Under the pieces are notes generated by a model. It did not search any database. It was not told the origin of the DNA and was given only the letters and a program-made list of their open reading frames with translations. DNA of 17,797 bases from Planctomycetota bacterium. Lineage in GTDB: Bacteria; Planctomycetota; Phycisphaerae; Phycisphaerales; SM1A02. Shown piece after piece: positions 1 to 7,983 of this stretch. Both the position numbers and the translations under genes were made by a program. The stretch spans positions 1-17,797 of the forward strand of contig RFQW01000004.1 in the NCBI GenBank assembly GCA_009924765.1, in the 5' to 3' direction. Numbering within the stretch: the first letter of the stretch is position 1; every line of letters starts with the position of its first letter.

Positions 1-523
1 CGCCCGGACGCGCGTTGCCGCCAAGCGCGGTGCATGTGGCGCCGGCGATGAAGCCCGGATCCATGCCCGCGCGAAGCAGGCACCAGGTCAGCAGGCAGGT
101 GGTGGTGCTCTTGCCGTGCGTGCCAGCCACCGACACGCCGGTGCGCATCTCGTGCAGCAGGCCAAGCGTCTGAGCGTAGGTGCGAATGGGCACGTCACGC
201 GACTTGGCCGCGGCCAAGGTCGGGTGCGTCATGGCGGCGGCAGCGGTCGCCACCACCAGATCCACGTCGGTGGGAAGGCCATGTGCAGCGCCGGTCACGA
301 TCTGCAGTCCTTCGGCGCGCAGCGCATCCACCGACGCGCCGCCTTCGGCATCTTCACCGCGCACGGTCGCGCCCGCCTTCACCAACAGGCGAGCCAGCCC
401 GCTCATGCCGGTGCCGCCTGCACCCACCATCCACACGCGCGCCCCCTTCAGCGCGGGCGCGGCAGTCGAGGTGGGTCGGTTCATGTCGCGCATCGTAGGG
501 GCGAAGCTGGTGATGTCCGCCAT
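1..523 (-). CDS. murC: UDP-N-acetylmuramate--L-alanine ligase (MurC), N-terminal part, cut by window edge
   Basis: MurC is the cytoplasmic ATP-dependent ligase that adds L-alanine to UDP-N-acetylmuramic acid, the first amino-acid step of peptidoglycan precursor synthesis. The first 174 codons lie in the window; the family is usually about 450-490 residues, so the central and C-terminal parts are missing past base 1. A Rossmann-type motif (GAGGTGMSGLARLL, residues 34-47) opens the UDP-sugar-binding domain. The Mur-ligase ATP-binding loop AGTHGKSTTT sits at residues 133-142. The ATG at 523 is preferred. An in-frame GTG at 547 would add eight residues, and in-frame ATGs at residues 11 and 14 are also possible; none has a convincing Shine-Dalgarno sequence. 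The gene is divergent from the response regulator. Mpl, which shares the ATP loop, is the main alternative. Confidence 0.88.
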   Translation of the reverse strand, partial: MADITSFAPTMRDMNRPTSTAAPALKGARVWMVGAGGTGMSGLARLLVKAGATVRGEDAEGGASVDALRAEGLQIVTGAAHGLPTDVDLVVATAAAAMTHPTLAAAKSRDVPIRTYAQTLGLLHEMRTGVSVAGTHGKSTTTCLLTWCLLRAGMDPGFIAGATCTALGGNARPG

Positions 524-613
524 GCTGGGGGAGGGAATCGTGCTCACGAGGCAAGAATCGGCAGAGCGCGCGCGCTGGCGTGAATGGCTGATGAGGCAAA
601 GCGGTCAGGTTCG

Positions 614-619
614 TACAAT
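614..619 (+). promoter_or_regulatory. Possible -10 element (TACAAT) for the response regulator, at leaderless spacing
   Basis: TACAAT matches the sigma-70 -10 consensus at five of six positions and is followed by seven bases and then ATG 627. Transcription would start at or next to the start codon, giving a leaderless mRNA. No good -35 box is visible 16-18 bases upstream. There is no Shine-Dalgarno sequence, which fits leaderless initiation. Inference from spacing only. Confidence 0.4.
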
Positions 620-626
620 CGGACCG

Positions 627-2006
627 ATGACCGACGCGAGCGCGCAAGTCAGGGCCCAGGTGCTGCTCATCGACGATGAGGTGGAACACGCCCAGACCAT
701 GGCGGACACCCTTCGAAAGCCCGGGCACATCTGCACGGTGGTGCACTCGCTCAAGCAGGCCGAACCCGAACTGCGCAACGGCAATTTCGACGTGATCGTG
801 ACCGACCTGGTCATGGACACCCCGACCGCCGGGCTGGAGGTGCTGAAGCTGGCCAAGGCGCACCAGCCCGAAGCCGAGACCATCCTGGTCACCGCCCACG
901 GCGATGTGCCAACCGCAAAGGCCGCGCTGCAGGGGGGCGCCTACGACTTCATCGAGAAGCCGCTCGATGTGGTGGTGTTCCGCAACCTCGTGCAGCGCGC
1001 CGCCGAGACCGTGCTGCTGCGTCATCAGAACGCCTCGCTGCGCGGGCAGGTGGACGCGGCGTACGGCTTCGAGGGCATCATCGGCGAGTCGGCCGCCATG
1101 CGGCTGGTGATCGACACCATCCGGCAGGTTGCCCCGAGCACCATCCCCGTGCTCATCACCGGCGAAAGTGGCACGGGCAAGGAACTGGTCGCGCAGGCCA
1201 TCCACAAGCACTCCAAGCGACGCGAGCGCCGCTTCGCCACCTTCAACGCCGCCGGTCAGAGCGAGAGCCTGCTCGAGGATCAGCTCTTCGGTCATGTGCG
1301 CGGCGCCTTCACCGGGGCTGATCGCGACCGCGAGGGTGTGTTCGAGTACGCCGACAAGGGTTCGCTCTTCCTCGACGAGATCGGCGACATGCCCATGAGC
1401 ATGCAGCCCAAGCTGCTTCGCGTGCTCGAGACGGGCGAGGTGATCCGCCTCGGCTCCAACGAACCGCGCAAGGCCGACGTGCGCTTCATCAGCGCCACCA
1501 ACCAGACGTTGAAGGATGCGAGTGCGCAGGGCCGTTTCCGCCAGGACCTGTACTTCCGGCTCAAGGGCGTGGAGATCCATCTGCCGCCGCTGCGCGAGCG
1601 ACGCGAGGATGTGCCGGCGCTGGTGCGACACGCGGTGGGTCGCTGGTGCGCGGATCTGTCGAAGCCGCGTCTCGAGGTGGGTGATCCCGCCATGATGCGC
1701 CTGATCGCCTACGCCTGGCCCGGCAACGTGCGTGAGCTGCTCAATGTGGTGCACCGCATGGTGGTCACCTGCGCCGGTCCGCGGCTTGAGCTGCGCGATG
1801 TGCCGGCCGAAATCCGCGAGAGCGAGGGGGAGCAGGCCTCAGGCGGCGTCGGCAGCCTGGCGGGCATCGGCCTCGATCGCCTCGAGAAGGAAGCGATTCG
1901 TCAGACCCTGGCCATGACCAACGGCAACCGCGAGCAGACGGCCGAGCTGCTCGGCATCGGCGAGCGCACGCTCTACCGCAAGTTGAAGGAGTACGGCCTG
2001 CGCTGA
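627..2006 (+). CDS. Sigma-54-dependent response regulator, NtrC family
   Basis: A cytoplasmic transcription activator of 459 residues that should hydrolyse ATP to open sigma-54 promoters after phosphorylation by a sensor kinase. The receiver domain (about 11-125) has the acidic pair D16-D17, phospho-acceptor D60 and K111. The AAA+ domain (about 150-390) has Walker A GESGTGKE (179-186), an intact GAFTGA sigma-54-contact loop (226-231), Walker B FLDE (248-251), an arginine-finger region near R303-R311, and WPGNVRE (364-370). A Fis-type helix-turn-helix closes the protein (about 412-459, NREQTAELLGIGERTLYRKL). The open frame extends upstream, but the family-like N-terminus begins at ATG 627, with TACAAT seven bases before it. 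Unusually, the segment before GAFTGA reads FNAAGQSES where relatives have NCAALPE-like sequence. No histidine kinase is in the window, so the signal and regulon are unknown. Confidence 0.93.
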   Translation: MTDASAQVRAQVLLIDDEVEHAQTMADTLRKPGHICTVVHSLKQAEPELRNGNFDVIVTDLVMDTPTAGLEVLKLAKAHQPEAETILVTAHGDVPTAKAALQGGAYDFIEKPLDVVVFRNLVQRAAETVLLRHQNASLRGQVDAAYGFEGIIGESAAMRLVIDTIRQVAPSTIPVLITGESGTGKELVAQAIHKHSKRRERRFATFNAAGQSESLLEDQLFGHVRGAFTGADRDREGVFEYADKGSLFLDEIGDMPMSMQPKLLRVLETGEVIRLGSNEPRKADVRFISATNQTLKDASAQGRFRQDLYFRLKGVEIHLPPLRERREDVPALVRHAVGRWCADLSKPRLEVGDPAMMRLIAYAWPGNVRELLNVVHRMVVTCAGPRLELRDVPAEIRESEGEQASGGVGSLAGIGLDRLEKEAIRQTLAMTNGNREQTAELLGIGERTLYRKLKEYGLR

Positions 2007-2020
2007 CCGCTTGCGGTCGG
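2003..2020 (+). other. Hairpin spanning the stop codon of the response regulator
   Basis: Bases 2003-2010 pair with 2013-2020. The RNA would form a GC-rich stem closed by a CUUG tetraloop and would contain the TGA stop. No T-run follows, so it is a poor intrinsic terminator. It may protect the 3' end or reduce read-through into the lptF-like gene 42 bases further on. Confidence 0.35.
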
Positions 2021-2048
2021 GCGCGCGTCGCTCCACACTCCACCCCAC

Positions 2049-3674
2049 ATGCCCTGGATCCTCTGGCGGCATCTCCTGACGGAACTGCTCAAGGTGCTGC
2101 TGCTCACCGCATCGGTGATCGTGGTGGTGGTGGCGTTCGGCGCGGCCATCAAGCCGCTGGCCGACAACTCGCTCGGCCCGGGCAGCGTGCTCAAGTACGT
2201 GTCGCTGGCCATGGTGCCCATGCTGCAGTTCGCCTTGCCGTTCGCGGCGGGCTTCGCGGCCACCATCGTGGTGCACCGCTTCGCCGTGGACAACGAGTTC
2301 GTGGCCATGGCCGCCAGCGGCATCCGGCACCGCACGGTGATGGGTCCGGTGATCATCCTCGGCGTGCTGCTGTTCGCCGTCATGCTGTGGCTGGTGAACA
2401 CCGTGGTGCCCGAGTTCTGGGGACGCATGCGCGACACCATCGCGCAGGATGCGGCCGCCGTGTTCGTGGCGGCCGTCGAGCGCGGCGAAGCCCTGGACGC
2501 CGGTGAGCTCACCATCTACGCCGACGCGGTTTCCGTGGAGCCGGCACCGCCGGACTCCGGCGCCACGCAGCGGCTGCGCCTCTCCGGCGTGGCCGCCATC
2601 CAGCGCGATCGTGCTGGCCGATCCGCCACCGAATTCATGAGCGAGGGCGCCATCGTGGATGTGCACCGTCGTGACGGCGCCACCGTGATGAAGCTGTCCA
2701 TGAGCAACGGAACCGGATTCCGCGCAGCGGAAGGCACCGTCGCGTTCGTGCCGCAGGCCGCGCCTGACGCCGTGGAGATCGGTCGTGCCGCCGAACGCGA
2801 CTCGCGCAGCACCACCACCGCCGAACTGCAGCGCATCCGACAGCAGCTCGACGGTGAGACGGCCGTGCAGCAGGAACTCGTGGTCGCGGCATCGATCCTG
2901 GATCGCGTTGACCTGCTGCAGTGCATCGAGCGCACGCTCGCATCCGCGGGCGCGGTCACGCTGCGCGACGATGTCACAGGCCGCCGCTATCGCATCGAGC
3001 ATGCGGCCGCGCTTGGTGCCGCCATTGCACCCGCACCCGGTGCCACCTGGATCGATCTCGTGGAACTCGACGGTGAGCGGCCGGTGCGCCGCGCCGAAGC
3101 CGCCAGCGCACGGCTGGCGGCGGCGAGCAGCGGGGAGGGTCAGCGCGTCGATCTCGCATGCGAGGCACTGCGCGCCTTCGATGTGGGGAGCGGGGACCCG
3201 ATTCCCACGCGATGGCCGGTGCGCCTGCGCGACCTGCGCGTGATCGAGTGTCCGTCCGCGCAGCGAGCGGCCGCCGGTTCCGATCAACTGCTGTCGCAAC
3301 TCGATGCATTGGCATCGGCTGGCGGCCCGAATGCGGCCGAGGCCGCCGGCGCCGCGGGCGCGCTGCGGACACGCCTGGGATGGGTCGATCGCGACGCCGC
3401 CTCGAATGTGCTGCAGCGGCTCGCGCTTGCCGCCTCGGCGCCGCTGGTGCTGCTGCTTGGCGCCGCGCTCGCGGCGTGGAAGCGCGACAGCCTTCCGCTC
3501 ACCATCTACCTGCTCGCCTTCCTGCCAGCCATCCTGAACATCGTCACGATCGCGGGTGGACAGCAGATGATGCGCTCCGGCGCCGTCACCGCGGGATCGC
3601 TCGTCATGTGGAGCGGCAACGCGCTGCTGGTGACCTGCTTCACCCTCGCCTATACACGGTGGGCACGCCATTGA
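2049..3674 (+). CDS. lptF: LptF/LptG-family permease, lptF position, with enlarged periplasmic domain
   Basis: An inner-membrane protein of the YjgP/YjgQ family, the transmembrane half of the LptB2FG ABC transporter that extracts lipopolysaccharide or related lipids toward the outer membrane. Three N-terminal transmembrane segments are seen near residues 12-33, 51-75 and 97-119, and three C-terminal ones near 458-477, 485-503 and 515-535. The cytoplasmic-loop motif EFVAMAASGI (83-92) fits the family. At 541 residues it is far longer than the usual 360-400, and the extra length lies in the region between the two membrane bundles. It overlaps the following lptG-like gene by four bases (TTGA), so the two are probably translationally coupled and form a heterodimer. 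The assignment to F rather than G rests on gene order. No lptA, lptB or lptC is in the window. Confidence 0.83.
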   Translation: MPWILWRHLLTELLKVLLLTASVIVVVVAFGAAIKPLADNSLGPGSVLKYVSLAMVPMLQFALPFAAGFAATIVVHRFAVDNEFVAMAASGIRHRTVMGPVIILGVLLFAVMLWLVNTVVPEFWGRMRDTIAQDAAAVFVAAVERGEALDAGELTIYADAVSVEPAPPDSGATQRLRLSGVAAIQRDRAGRSATEFMSEGAIVDVHRRDGATVMKLSMSNGTGFRAAEGTVAFVPQAAPDAVEIGRAAERDSRSTTTAELQRIRQQLDGETAVQQELVVAASILDRVDLLQCIERTLASAGAVTLRDDVTGRRYRIEHAAALGAAIAPAPGATWIDLVELDGERPVRRAEAASARLAAASSGEGQRVDLACEALRAFDVGSGDPIPTRWPVRLRDLRVIECPSAQRAAAGSDQLLSQLDALASAGGPNAAEAAGAAGALRTRLGWVDRDAASNVLQRLALAASAPLVLLLGAALAAWKRDSLPLTIYLLAFLPAILNIVTIAGGQQMMRSGAVTAGSLVMWSGNALLVTCFTLAYTRWARH

Positions 3675-4798
3675 TCGCGATCATCGACCGTTACGTGATC
3701 ACGCGGTTCCTCTGGAACTTCCTCGCGCTCTTCGGGGCGCTGTACGTGTTCGGCGTGGCGGTGGACGTGATCATCTCCACGAGCAAGTTCATCGAGGCCG
3801 CCGACATCGCGGTGCGCGAAGGTCGCGCGTCCACGCGCTGGATCGGTTTCGCGCTCATGCTGCTCGATTTCCACGGGCCGCGCATCTTCCAGTTCTTCCA
3901 GTTCATGCTGGGCATGGTGTCGGTGGGCGCCATGGGATTCACCTTTGCGCAGATGCATCGCGCACGCGAACTCACCGCCCTGATGGCTGCAGGCGTAAAT
4001 CTGCGGCGTCCCGCGGCTGCACTGCTTGCGGCGGCTGCGGCACTGAACGTGGTGCAGCTCGCCAATCAGGAGTGGATCCTGCCGCGTCTGGCGCCCAAGC
4101 TGGTCCGCATGCACTCCGATCTGGTCGCCAACCGTGGCACGGCCTTTCCCGTGCCGCTCACGCGCGACGCCAATGGACGGCTGCTGCAGGCCGATGCGTT
4201 CGATCCCACCACCGACCAACTGCGTGGGCTGGTGGTGCTCGAGCGTGATGAACGCGGTCGGGCGCGCAGCCGCACCAGCGCGGACAGCGCCACCTGGGAT
4301 GCGCAGCGCGAGATGTGGATGCTCGTGAACGGCAAGCAGATCCAGTTGCCCGGGGCCGCAGGTGCGTCAGGCAACGCCAATGGAGGTTTCGAGCAGCCGG
4401 CGGCCAGCGTGTCGACCAATCTGGGGCCCGAGTCGCTGCTCACGCGGCGCTTCCGTTTGTACGGACAGATGCTGTCCACGCCGCAACTGCTCGAGCTGCG
4501 CGATGGTGGCGGTGGCGATCGAACGGTGGCCAGTCGCCTGCTGGCGTCGCGGCTGTTCGGTCCGCTCGTGAACCTGCTGGTGCTGGTCGCCGCGGTGCCA
4601 TTCTTCCTGCTGCGCGAGCCCTGCAGCCTGCTGCAGCAGAGCCTGCGTGCGGCGGCCTTCGCCGTGCCTGTCACCATCACCGCGCTCACGCTCACCACGG
4701 TGCCCGTGGCGGGACTGCCGGCCGTGCTTGCCGCCGCATTGCCTGCCGCGGTGCTGCTGCCCGTGGCGGCGTGGCGAATCAGCGCGATGCGTTCCTGA
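3671..4798 (+). CDS. lptG: LptF/LptG-family permease, lptG position
   Basis: The second permease subunit, 375 residues, the normal family length. It begins with IIDRYVITRFLWNFLALFGA, typical of LptG (conserved RY followed by the first membrane span). It carries the loop motif ELTALMAAGVNLRR (about 100-113) and ends with further membrane spans (about 300-372). The start is taken as TTG 3671, which overlaps the upstream TGA stop as TTGA, with GGTGGG seven bases upstream. GTG 3659 is an in-frame alternative. A Gly/Ala-rich stretch sits late in the periplasmic domain. Its last 20 bases overlap the 3' end of the convergent parvulin lipoprotein gene. Confidence 0.86.
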   Translation: MIAIIDRYVITRFLWNFLALFGALYVFGVAVDVIISTSKFIEAADIAVREGRASTRWIGFALMLLDFHGPRIFQFFQFMLGMVSVGAMGFTFAQMHRARELTALMAAGVNLRRPAAALLAAAAALNVVQLANQEWILPRLAPKLVRMHSDLVANRGTAFPVPLTRDANGRLLQADAFDPTTDQLRGLVVLERDERGRARSRTSADSATWDAQREMWMLVNGKQIQLPGAAGASGNANGGFEQPAASVSTNLGPESLLTRRFRLYGQMLSTPQLLELRDGGGGDRTVASRLLASRLFGPLVNLLVLVAAVPFFLLREPCSLLQQSLRAAAFAVPVTITALTLTTVPVAGLPAVLAAALPAAVLLPVAAWRISAMRS

Positions 4799-5753
4799 CG
4801 CGCTTCCACGCGTCGCGCAGCGACTCGTCGAAGATCACCACATCGCGCTGCGACTGGCGCAGGCCGCTCACCAGCGCCTCCATCTGCACGCGCTCCTGCC
4901 CGCGCCGCACATCGCGTTCCGCTGCGGCGCGATCACCCGGTTGCGGCGCATCCGCCGGCACCTCCGACTCCAGGCGCACGATCACGTAGCGCTGGTCCAG
5001 CATCACCGGTGCGCTCACGCCACCCGCTGGCAGCGCCCACAGCGTCTGTCGAAACGCCGATGGCCAGGTCGGGTCGAGTCGGCTCACCGGGTTGACCAGG
5101 CCACCGCGTTCAGCCGAGCGATCGTTGCTCATCGAGGCAGCCACTTCGCTGAAGGGCTCGCCGGCATCCAGGCGCCGCTTCGCATCCGCGCAGGCCTTCA
5201 GGTCCGGAAGCGAGATCACCCGACATCGACGCTTCGGACCGTGCGCCGCGTCCAGCGCGGCATCCACCGCTTCGGGCGTGATCTTCACCTGATCCTGCAC
5301 GAGCAGGCGGGTCGTGGCGTTGCGGCGGAGCAGCGCCTTCCAGCGCCGATCGCCGAGGCCCTGCACGGCGCGCAGATCGGCCAGCAGCCGTTCCGCGCGA
5401 GCAGGATCGTCGCTCAGCCCGCTCAGGAGTTCCCGCTCCTCGGCTGCCACGGCGGCGTCATCCAGCTTCAGGCGGCGCTCGTTCAGAAGCTTGGCCAGCT
5501 GGCGATCCAGCAGCACTTCCTCCAGACACACGGCACCGGCACGCTCGCTCAGCACGGGTTGCAGTTCGGTCCACTCGATCACATCGCCCTTCCACGTGGC
5601 GGGAGGCCGAGCGGTGGCAGGCGCCGGCGCGGCGGGCGCGGCGGGGGCGGTTGCCTGCGCCGCCGTCGTCGTCGATGGCGGCGCGTCGTTGGGTCGCTCC
5701 GAAATGGTGCCGCAGGCACTCAGCAGCAGGATGGCTGGAAACGGGTGGCGCAT
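4779..5753 (-). CDS. Parvulin-type peptidyl-prolyl isomerase lipoprotein (SurA/PrsA-like)
   Basis: Predicted lipid-anchored folding catalyst of 324 residues acting on envelope proteins. The short signal peptide ends in a clean lipobox, LLSAC, with Cys14 as the lipidated residue; this and the tight upstream junction fix the start at ATG 5753, although the frame is open for 24 more codons upstream. An Ala/Pro/Thr-rich linker (about 22-53) precedes a helical SurA-like N-terminal region (about 56-160). The parvulin domain follows (about 172-266), with the family pattern of FSEVAASMSNDRSAERGGLV (201-220), a ...FRQTLWALPAGGVSAPV segment, and YVIVRLE. The start lies four bases after the stop of the GT-C-like gene, so the two are probably co-transcribed. 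The substrate is not evident. Confidence 0.84.
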   Translation of the reverse strand: MRHPFPAILLLSACGTISERPNDAPPSTTTAAQATAPAAPAAPAPATARPPATWKGDVIEWTELQPVLSERAGAVCLEEVLLDRQLAKLLNERRLKLDDAAVAAEERELLSGLSDDPARAERLLADLRAVQGLGDRRWKALLRRNATTRLLVQDQVKITPEAVDAALDAAHGPKRRCRVISLPDLKACADAKRRLDAGEPFSEVAASMSNDRSAERGGLVNPVSRLDPTWPSAFRQTLWALPAGGVSAPVMLDQRYVIVRLESEVPADAPQPGDRAAAERDVRRGQERVQMEALVSGLRQSQRDVVIFDESLRDAWKRVRNASR

Positions 5754-5757
5754 CGCG

Positions 5758-7836
5758 TCAGTATGACCGCTCGGCGGCATCGCGGTGATGTCGCTTCGGC
5801 CATGTTGGCTGCAGGCGTTCCCCAAGGCCGATCAGCGTGCGCCCTCCGGCGAGCTGCATTTCGTCCTGTCCAGCCAGCACCGAACGCAGGTGTCCGGGAT
5901 CCAGTTCCGGAGACAGCCATCCGCTCCGCTGCCAGCGGCGCAGCATGGGTTCATCAAGCAGGATCAGGTCGAATCGCTCGCGCAGCCACGCCAGTGGATC
6001 GGGCTGCGCCAGCGCGTCCTCCATCAGGCTTCGATCCCACACCGTGCTCCACCACACGCGCGCATCGGGCGGCAGCCAGAACGGCGTGCTCCATCCCACG
6101 CTCAGGATGCGCTGGCCCTTGAACAGTCCGCTCGCGGTCGCTTCCACGCCGGGACGACCGCGCACCGACTCCACGATGGCGTCATTCTCGCTGGCCAGCA
6201 TCTCCAGATCCAGCGCGCCGGATGCGACATCGATGCGACCGCTCAGTGCAAGTCGCCCACCGGCGTCGTGCACCAGCGCCCATGCCGCCACGAAGCTCCA
6301 GCACAGACACACCAGCATCGTGAGGCGTCGCACCGTGATCTGGGCCGCAGCCGCCGCGCCCATGGCCACGCCGGTCGCCACCGCCATTGGCACCGCCACC
6401 GGAACCAGAAACCTGGACTGAAGATGCGTGGTGAACATCCAGCCGAGCAGCGTCAGGGCTGTCATCAGTGCCGTGGCCGTGCCCAGACGCCGCCAATGGT
6501 GCGTGCCAAGCAGGAACATGTTGCTCGCCAGTCCGATCCAGGGCAGGGGTCCCCAGAACCAGCGCCACGGTTCGCCCTCGCGCGGATTCGCGCCGGCGCC
6601 GAATGCCAACCACTGTTGCCAGAGCGCCGTCAATCGCTGCGCGACGGATGCGTCGCTGCCGTGCGCCGCATCCCACCGTGCCGCCTGCACGGGCTTCCAC
6701 CAGCCCAGACCCAGCTCGGTGCACAGCAGCGGAAACACCGGCGCGGCCGTGAACCACGCGTTGCGCAGCAGCCACGGAAACAGCGCCACCGATGCCGCGC
6801 CGATCCATGCGAGCCACCAGCGGGGATCGATGCGCGAACGGCCCATCACCAGTGCCCATGCGAAGGCGGCGGGCACGGCCAGCATCAGCGAGCTCGCCTT
6901 GCTGCCGATCATCACGCCCACACCAAGTCCGAACGCCACGCCGCCAGCCCAGCGCGAACGCAGCGTGATGGCGGCCATGGCCAGCGCCAGGCCCAGCAGC
7001 ACGCCCGACTCGCTGTACGCCAGCGATCCCGTCACCATCACCCACGGCGTGGCGAGCAGCGCCACGCCCGCGCAGCCGCGCGACCAGTCGTTCACGCCCT
7101 CGATGCGCAGCGTCTCTGCAATCGCGCCTGCAGCCCCCAGCAGCATGCATGCGTGCAGCAACTGGCACGCGATGGCGGCGTCGCGCGGATCGCTTCGCAG
7201 CGCCATCAGGTGCATGTAGGCACCTTCCACGAAATTCGGGAAGCCCGCGTATGCCACGTGTTCGAGCGGGCGCATCGATCCCGCCAGCAGCCATTCGCGC
7301 GGCACCTGCAGGTGGTAGCTCAGCGCGTCATAGCCGCCGAATTCGGTGCTCCACAGGAACCCGGCGGGCACCATCGCGGCTGCCAGCATCGTTCCGCACG
7401 CCACGCCGATCGGCACGGTGCTCCATGTGGGAAGCGTGGGGGTGCGCAGGGCCAGGGGTTGGCGCGCAAGCAGCCACCAGCCGGGCGCCAGCACCACGAG
7501 CGGTGCCACGATGCCGCTCGAAAGCAGACCCATCGTTCCGCACCATTGGTCCACCACGAGCAGCGCGGCCACGCCAAGGCACACCGACGTGGCTGCGCCT
7601 CGCACGCCCATCCAGATGCCCAGCCACGACCCGAGTCCCGCGGCCGATGCCAGCCACACAAGTGCCAGAGCAAGCGACGTGATGCATCCAACGGCCATCG
7701 ATGGAAGCGCATCCACGCCGCCATCGATCCAGGTGATCAGGCATGCCGTCATCAGCGCCACCAGCGTGCACAGCAACCAGGACCGCACGCGCGCCGCGGG
7801 TTGTGGAACTTGAAATTTTGCTGCTGCGCCATCCAT
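5758..7836 (-). CDS. Polytopic membrane protein, GT-C / family-39-like glycosyltransferase candidate
   Basis: A 692-residue integral membrane protein with about ten or more hydrophobic spans and a soluble C-terminal domain (about 560-692). The segment EFGGYDALSYHLQVPREWL (residues 165-183) resembles the first periplasmic loop of GT-C glycosyltransferases, where an acidic residue (here D170) is catalytic. These enzymes move a sugar from a polyprenyl-phosphate donor to a lipid or protein acceptor on the outer face of the inner membrane. Donor and acceptor cannot be read from the sequence. Start ATG 7836 has no Shine-Dalgarno sequence; a CAATAT hexamer lies eight bases upstream. It is followed after four bases by the parvulin lipoprotein gene. 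A long open frame antisense to it is a composition artefact. An O-antigen-ligase-like protein is a less likely alternative. Confidence 0.62.
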   Translation of the reverse strand: MDGAAAKFQVPQPAARVRSWLLCTLVALMTACLITWIDGGVDALPSMAVGCITSLALALVWLASAAGLGSWLGIWMGVRGAATSVCLGVAALLVVDQWCGTMGLLSSGIVAPLVVLAPGWWLLARQPLALRTPTLPTWSTVPIGVACGTMLAAAMVPAGFLWSTEFGGYDALSYHLQVPREWLLAGSMRPLEHVAYAGFPNFVEGAYMHLMALRSDPRDAAIACQLLHACMLLGAAGAIAETLRIEGVNDWSRGCAGVALLATPWVMVTGSLAYSESGVLLGLALAMAAITLRSRWAGGVAFGLGVGVMIGSKASSLMLAVPAAFAWALVMGRSRIDPRWWLAWIGAASVALFPWLLRNAWFTAAPVFPLLCTELGLGWWKPVQAARWDAAHGSDASVAQRLTALWQQWLAFGAGANPREGEPWRWFWGPLPWIGLASNMFLLGTHHWRRLGTATALMTALTLLGWMFTTHLQSRFLVPVAVPMAVATGVAMGAAAAAQITVRRLTMLVCLCWSFVAAWALVHDAGGRLALSGRIDVASGALDLEMLASENDAIVESVRGRPGVEATASGLFKGQRILSVGWSTPFWLPPDARVWWSTVWDRSLMEDALAQPDPLAWLRERFDLILLDEPMLRRWQRSGWLSPELDPGHLRSVLAGQDEMQLAGGRTLIGLGERLQPTWPKRHHRDAAERSY

Positions 7837-7865
7837 CCGCGCGCATATTGCCCGAAATTCCGTCT

Positions 7866-7980
7866 CCCGTCATGGAAGGCTCATGCCGGCACGCCCACCG
7901 TGCCGATCCCTTCCCGGCAGCCATGGATGGCTGCGGACGACCACGCTTCCGTGCGGCCGTCCCAAGCACAGACAGGAGGT
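7866..7980 (+). promoter_or_regulatory. Leader of fliW-csrA with putative CsrA-binding sites
   Basis: Inverted repeat 7917-7934 (arms GCAGCCAT and ATGGCTGC, two-base centre) would form an RNA stem of seven pairs presenting UGGA in the loop. Read as CCAUGGAUGG (7921-7930), it fits eight of ten positions of the CsrA consensus ACANGGANGU. A second similar site, UCAUGGAAGG, lies at 7870-7879, and a third GGA (7975-7977) lies inside the Shine-Dalgarno sequence AGGAGGT (7974-7980). The three GGAs are 51 and 50 bases apart. CsrA usually represses by binding a leader hairpin plus the ribosome site, so autoregulation is inferred. No convincing sigma-70, sigma-28 or sigma-54 promoter is visible upstream. 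Confidence 0.5.
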
Positions 7981-7983
7981 CGC

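Noticed and set aside
180..626. 149-codon N-terminal extension of the response regulator
   Set aside because: The extension overlaps murC antisense and has no recognisable sequence; the receiver domain begins right after ATG 627.
2003..2020. Intrinsic terminator after the response regulator
   Set aside because: The hairpin is good but is followed by GGGCGCGCG rather than T bases, so it is kept only as an unassigned hairpin.
1839..3671. Minus-strand open frame of 610 codons opposite the lptF-like gene
   Set aside because: Composition is that of an antisense shadow (His/Arg/Gly-rich, no domains), while the plus strand encodes a membrane protein with clear family motifs.
7886..7909. Flagellar sigma-28 promoter before fliW (GCCGATCC at 7902-7909)
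   Set aside because: The -10 half resembles the consensus, but there is no TAAA-like -35 at the required distance (7883-7886 reads ATGC). A GG-N10-GC sigma-54 site was also sought in the leader and not found.
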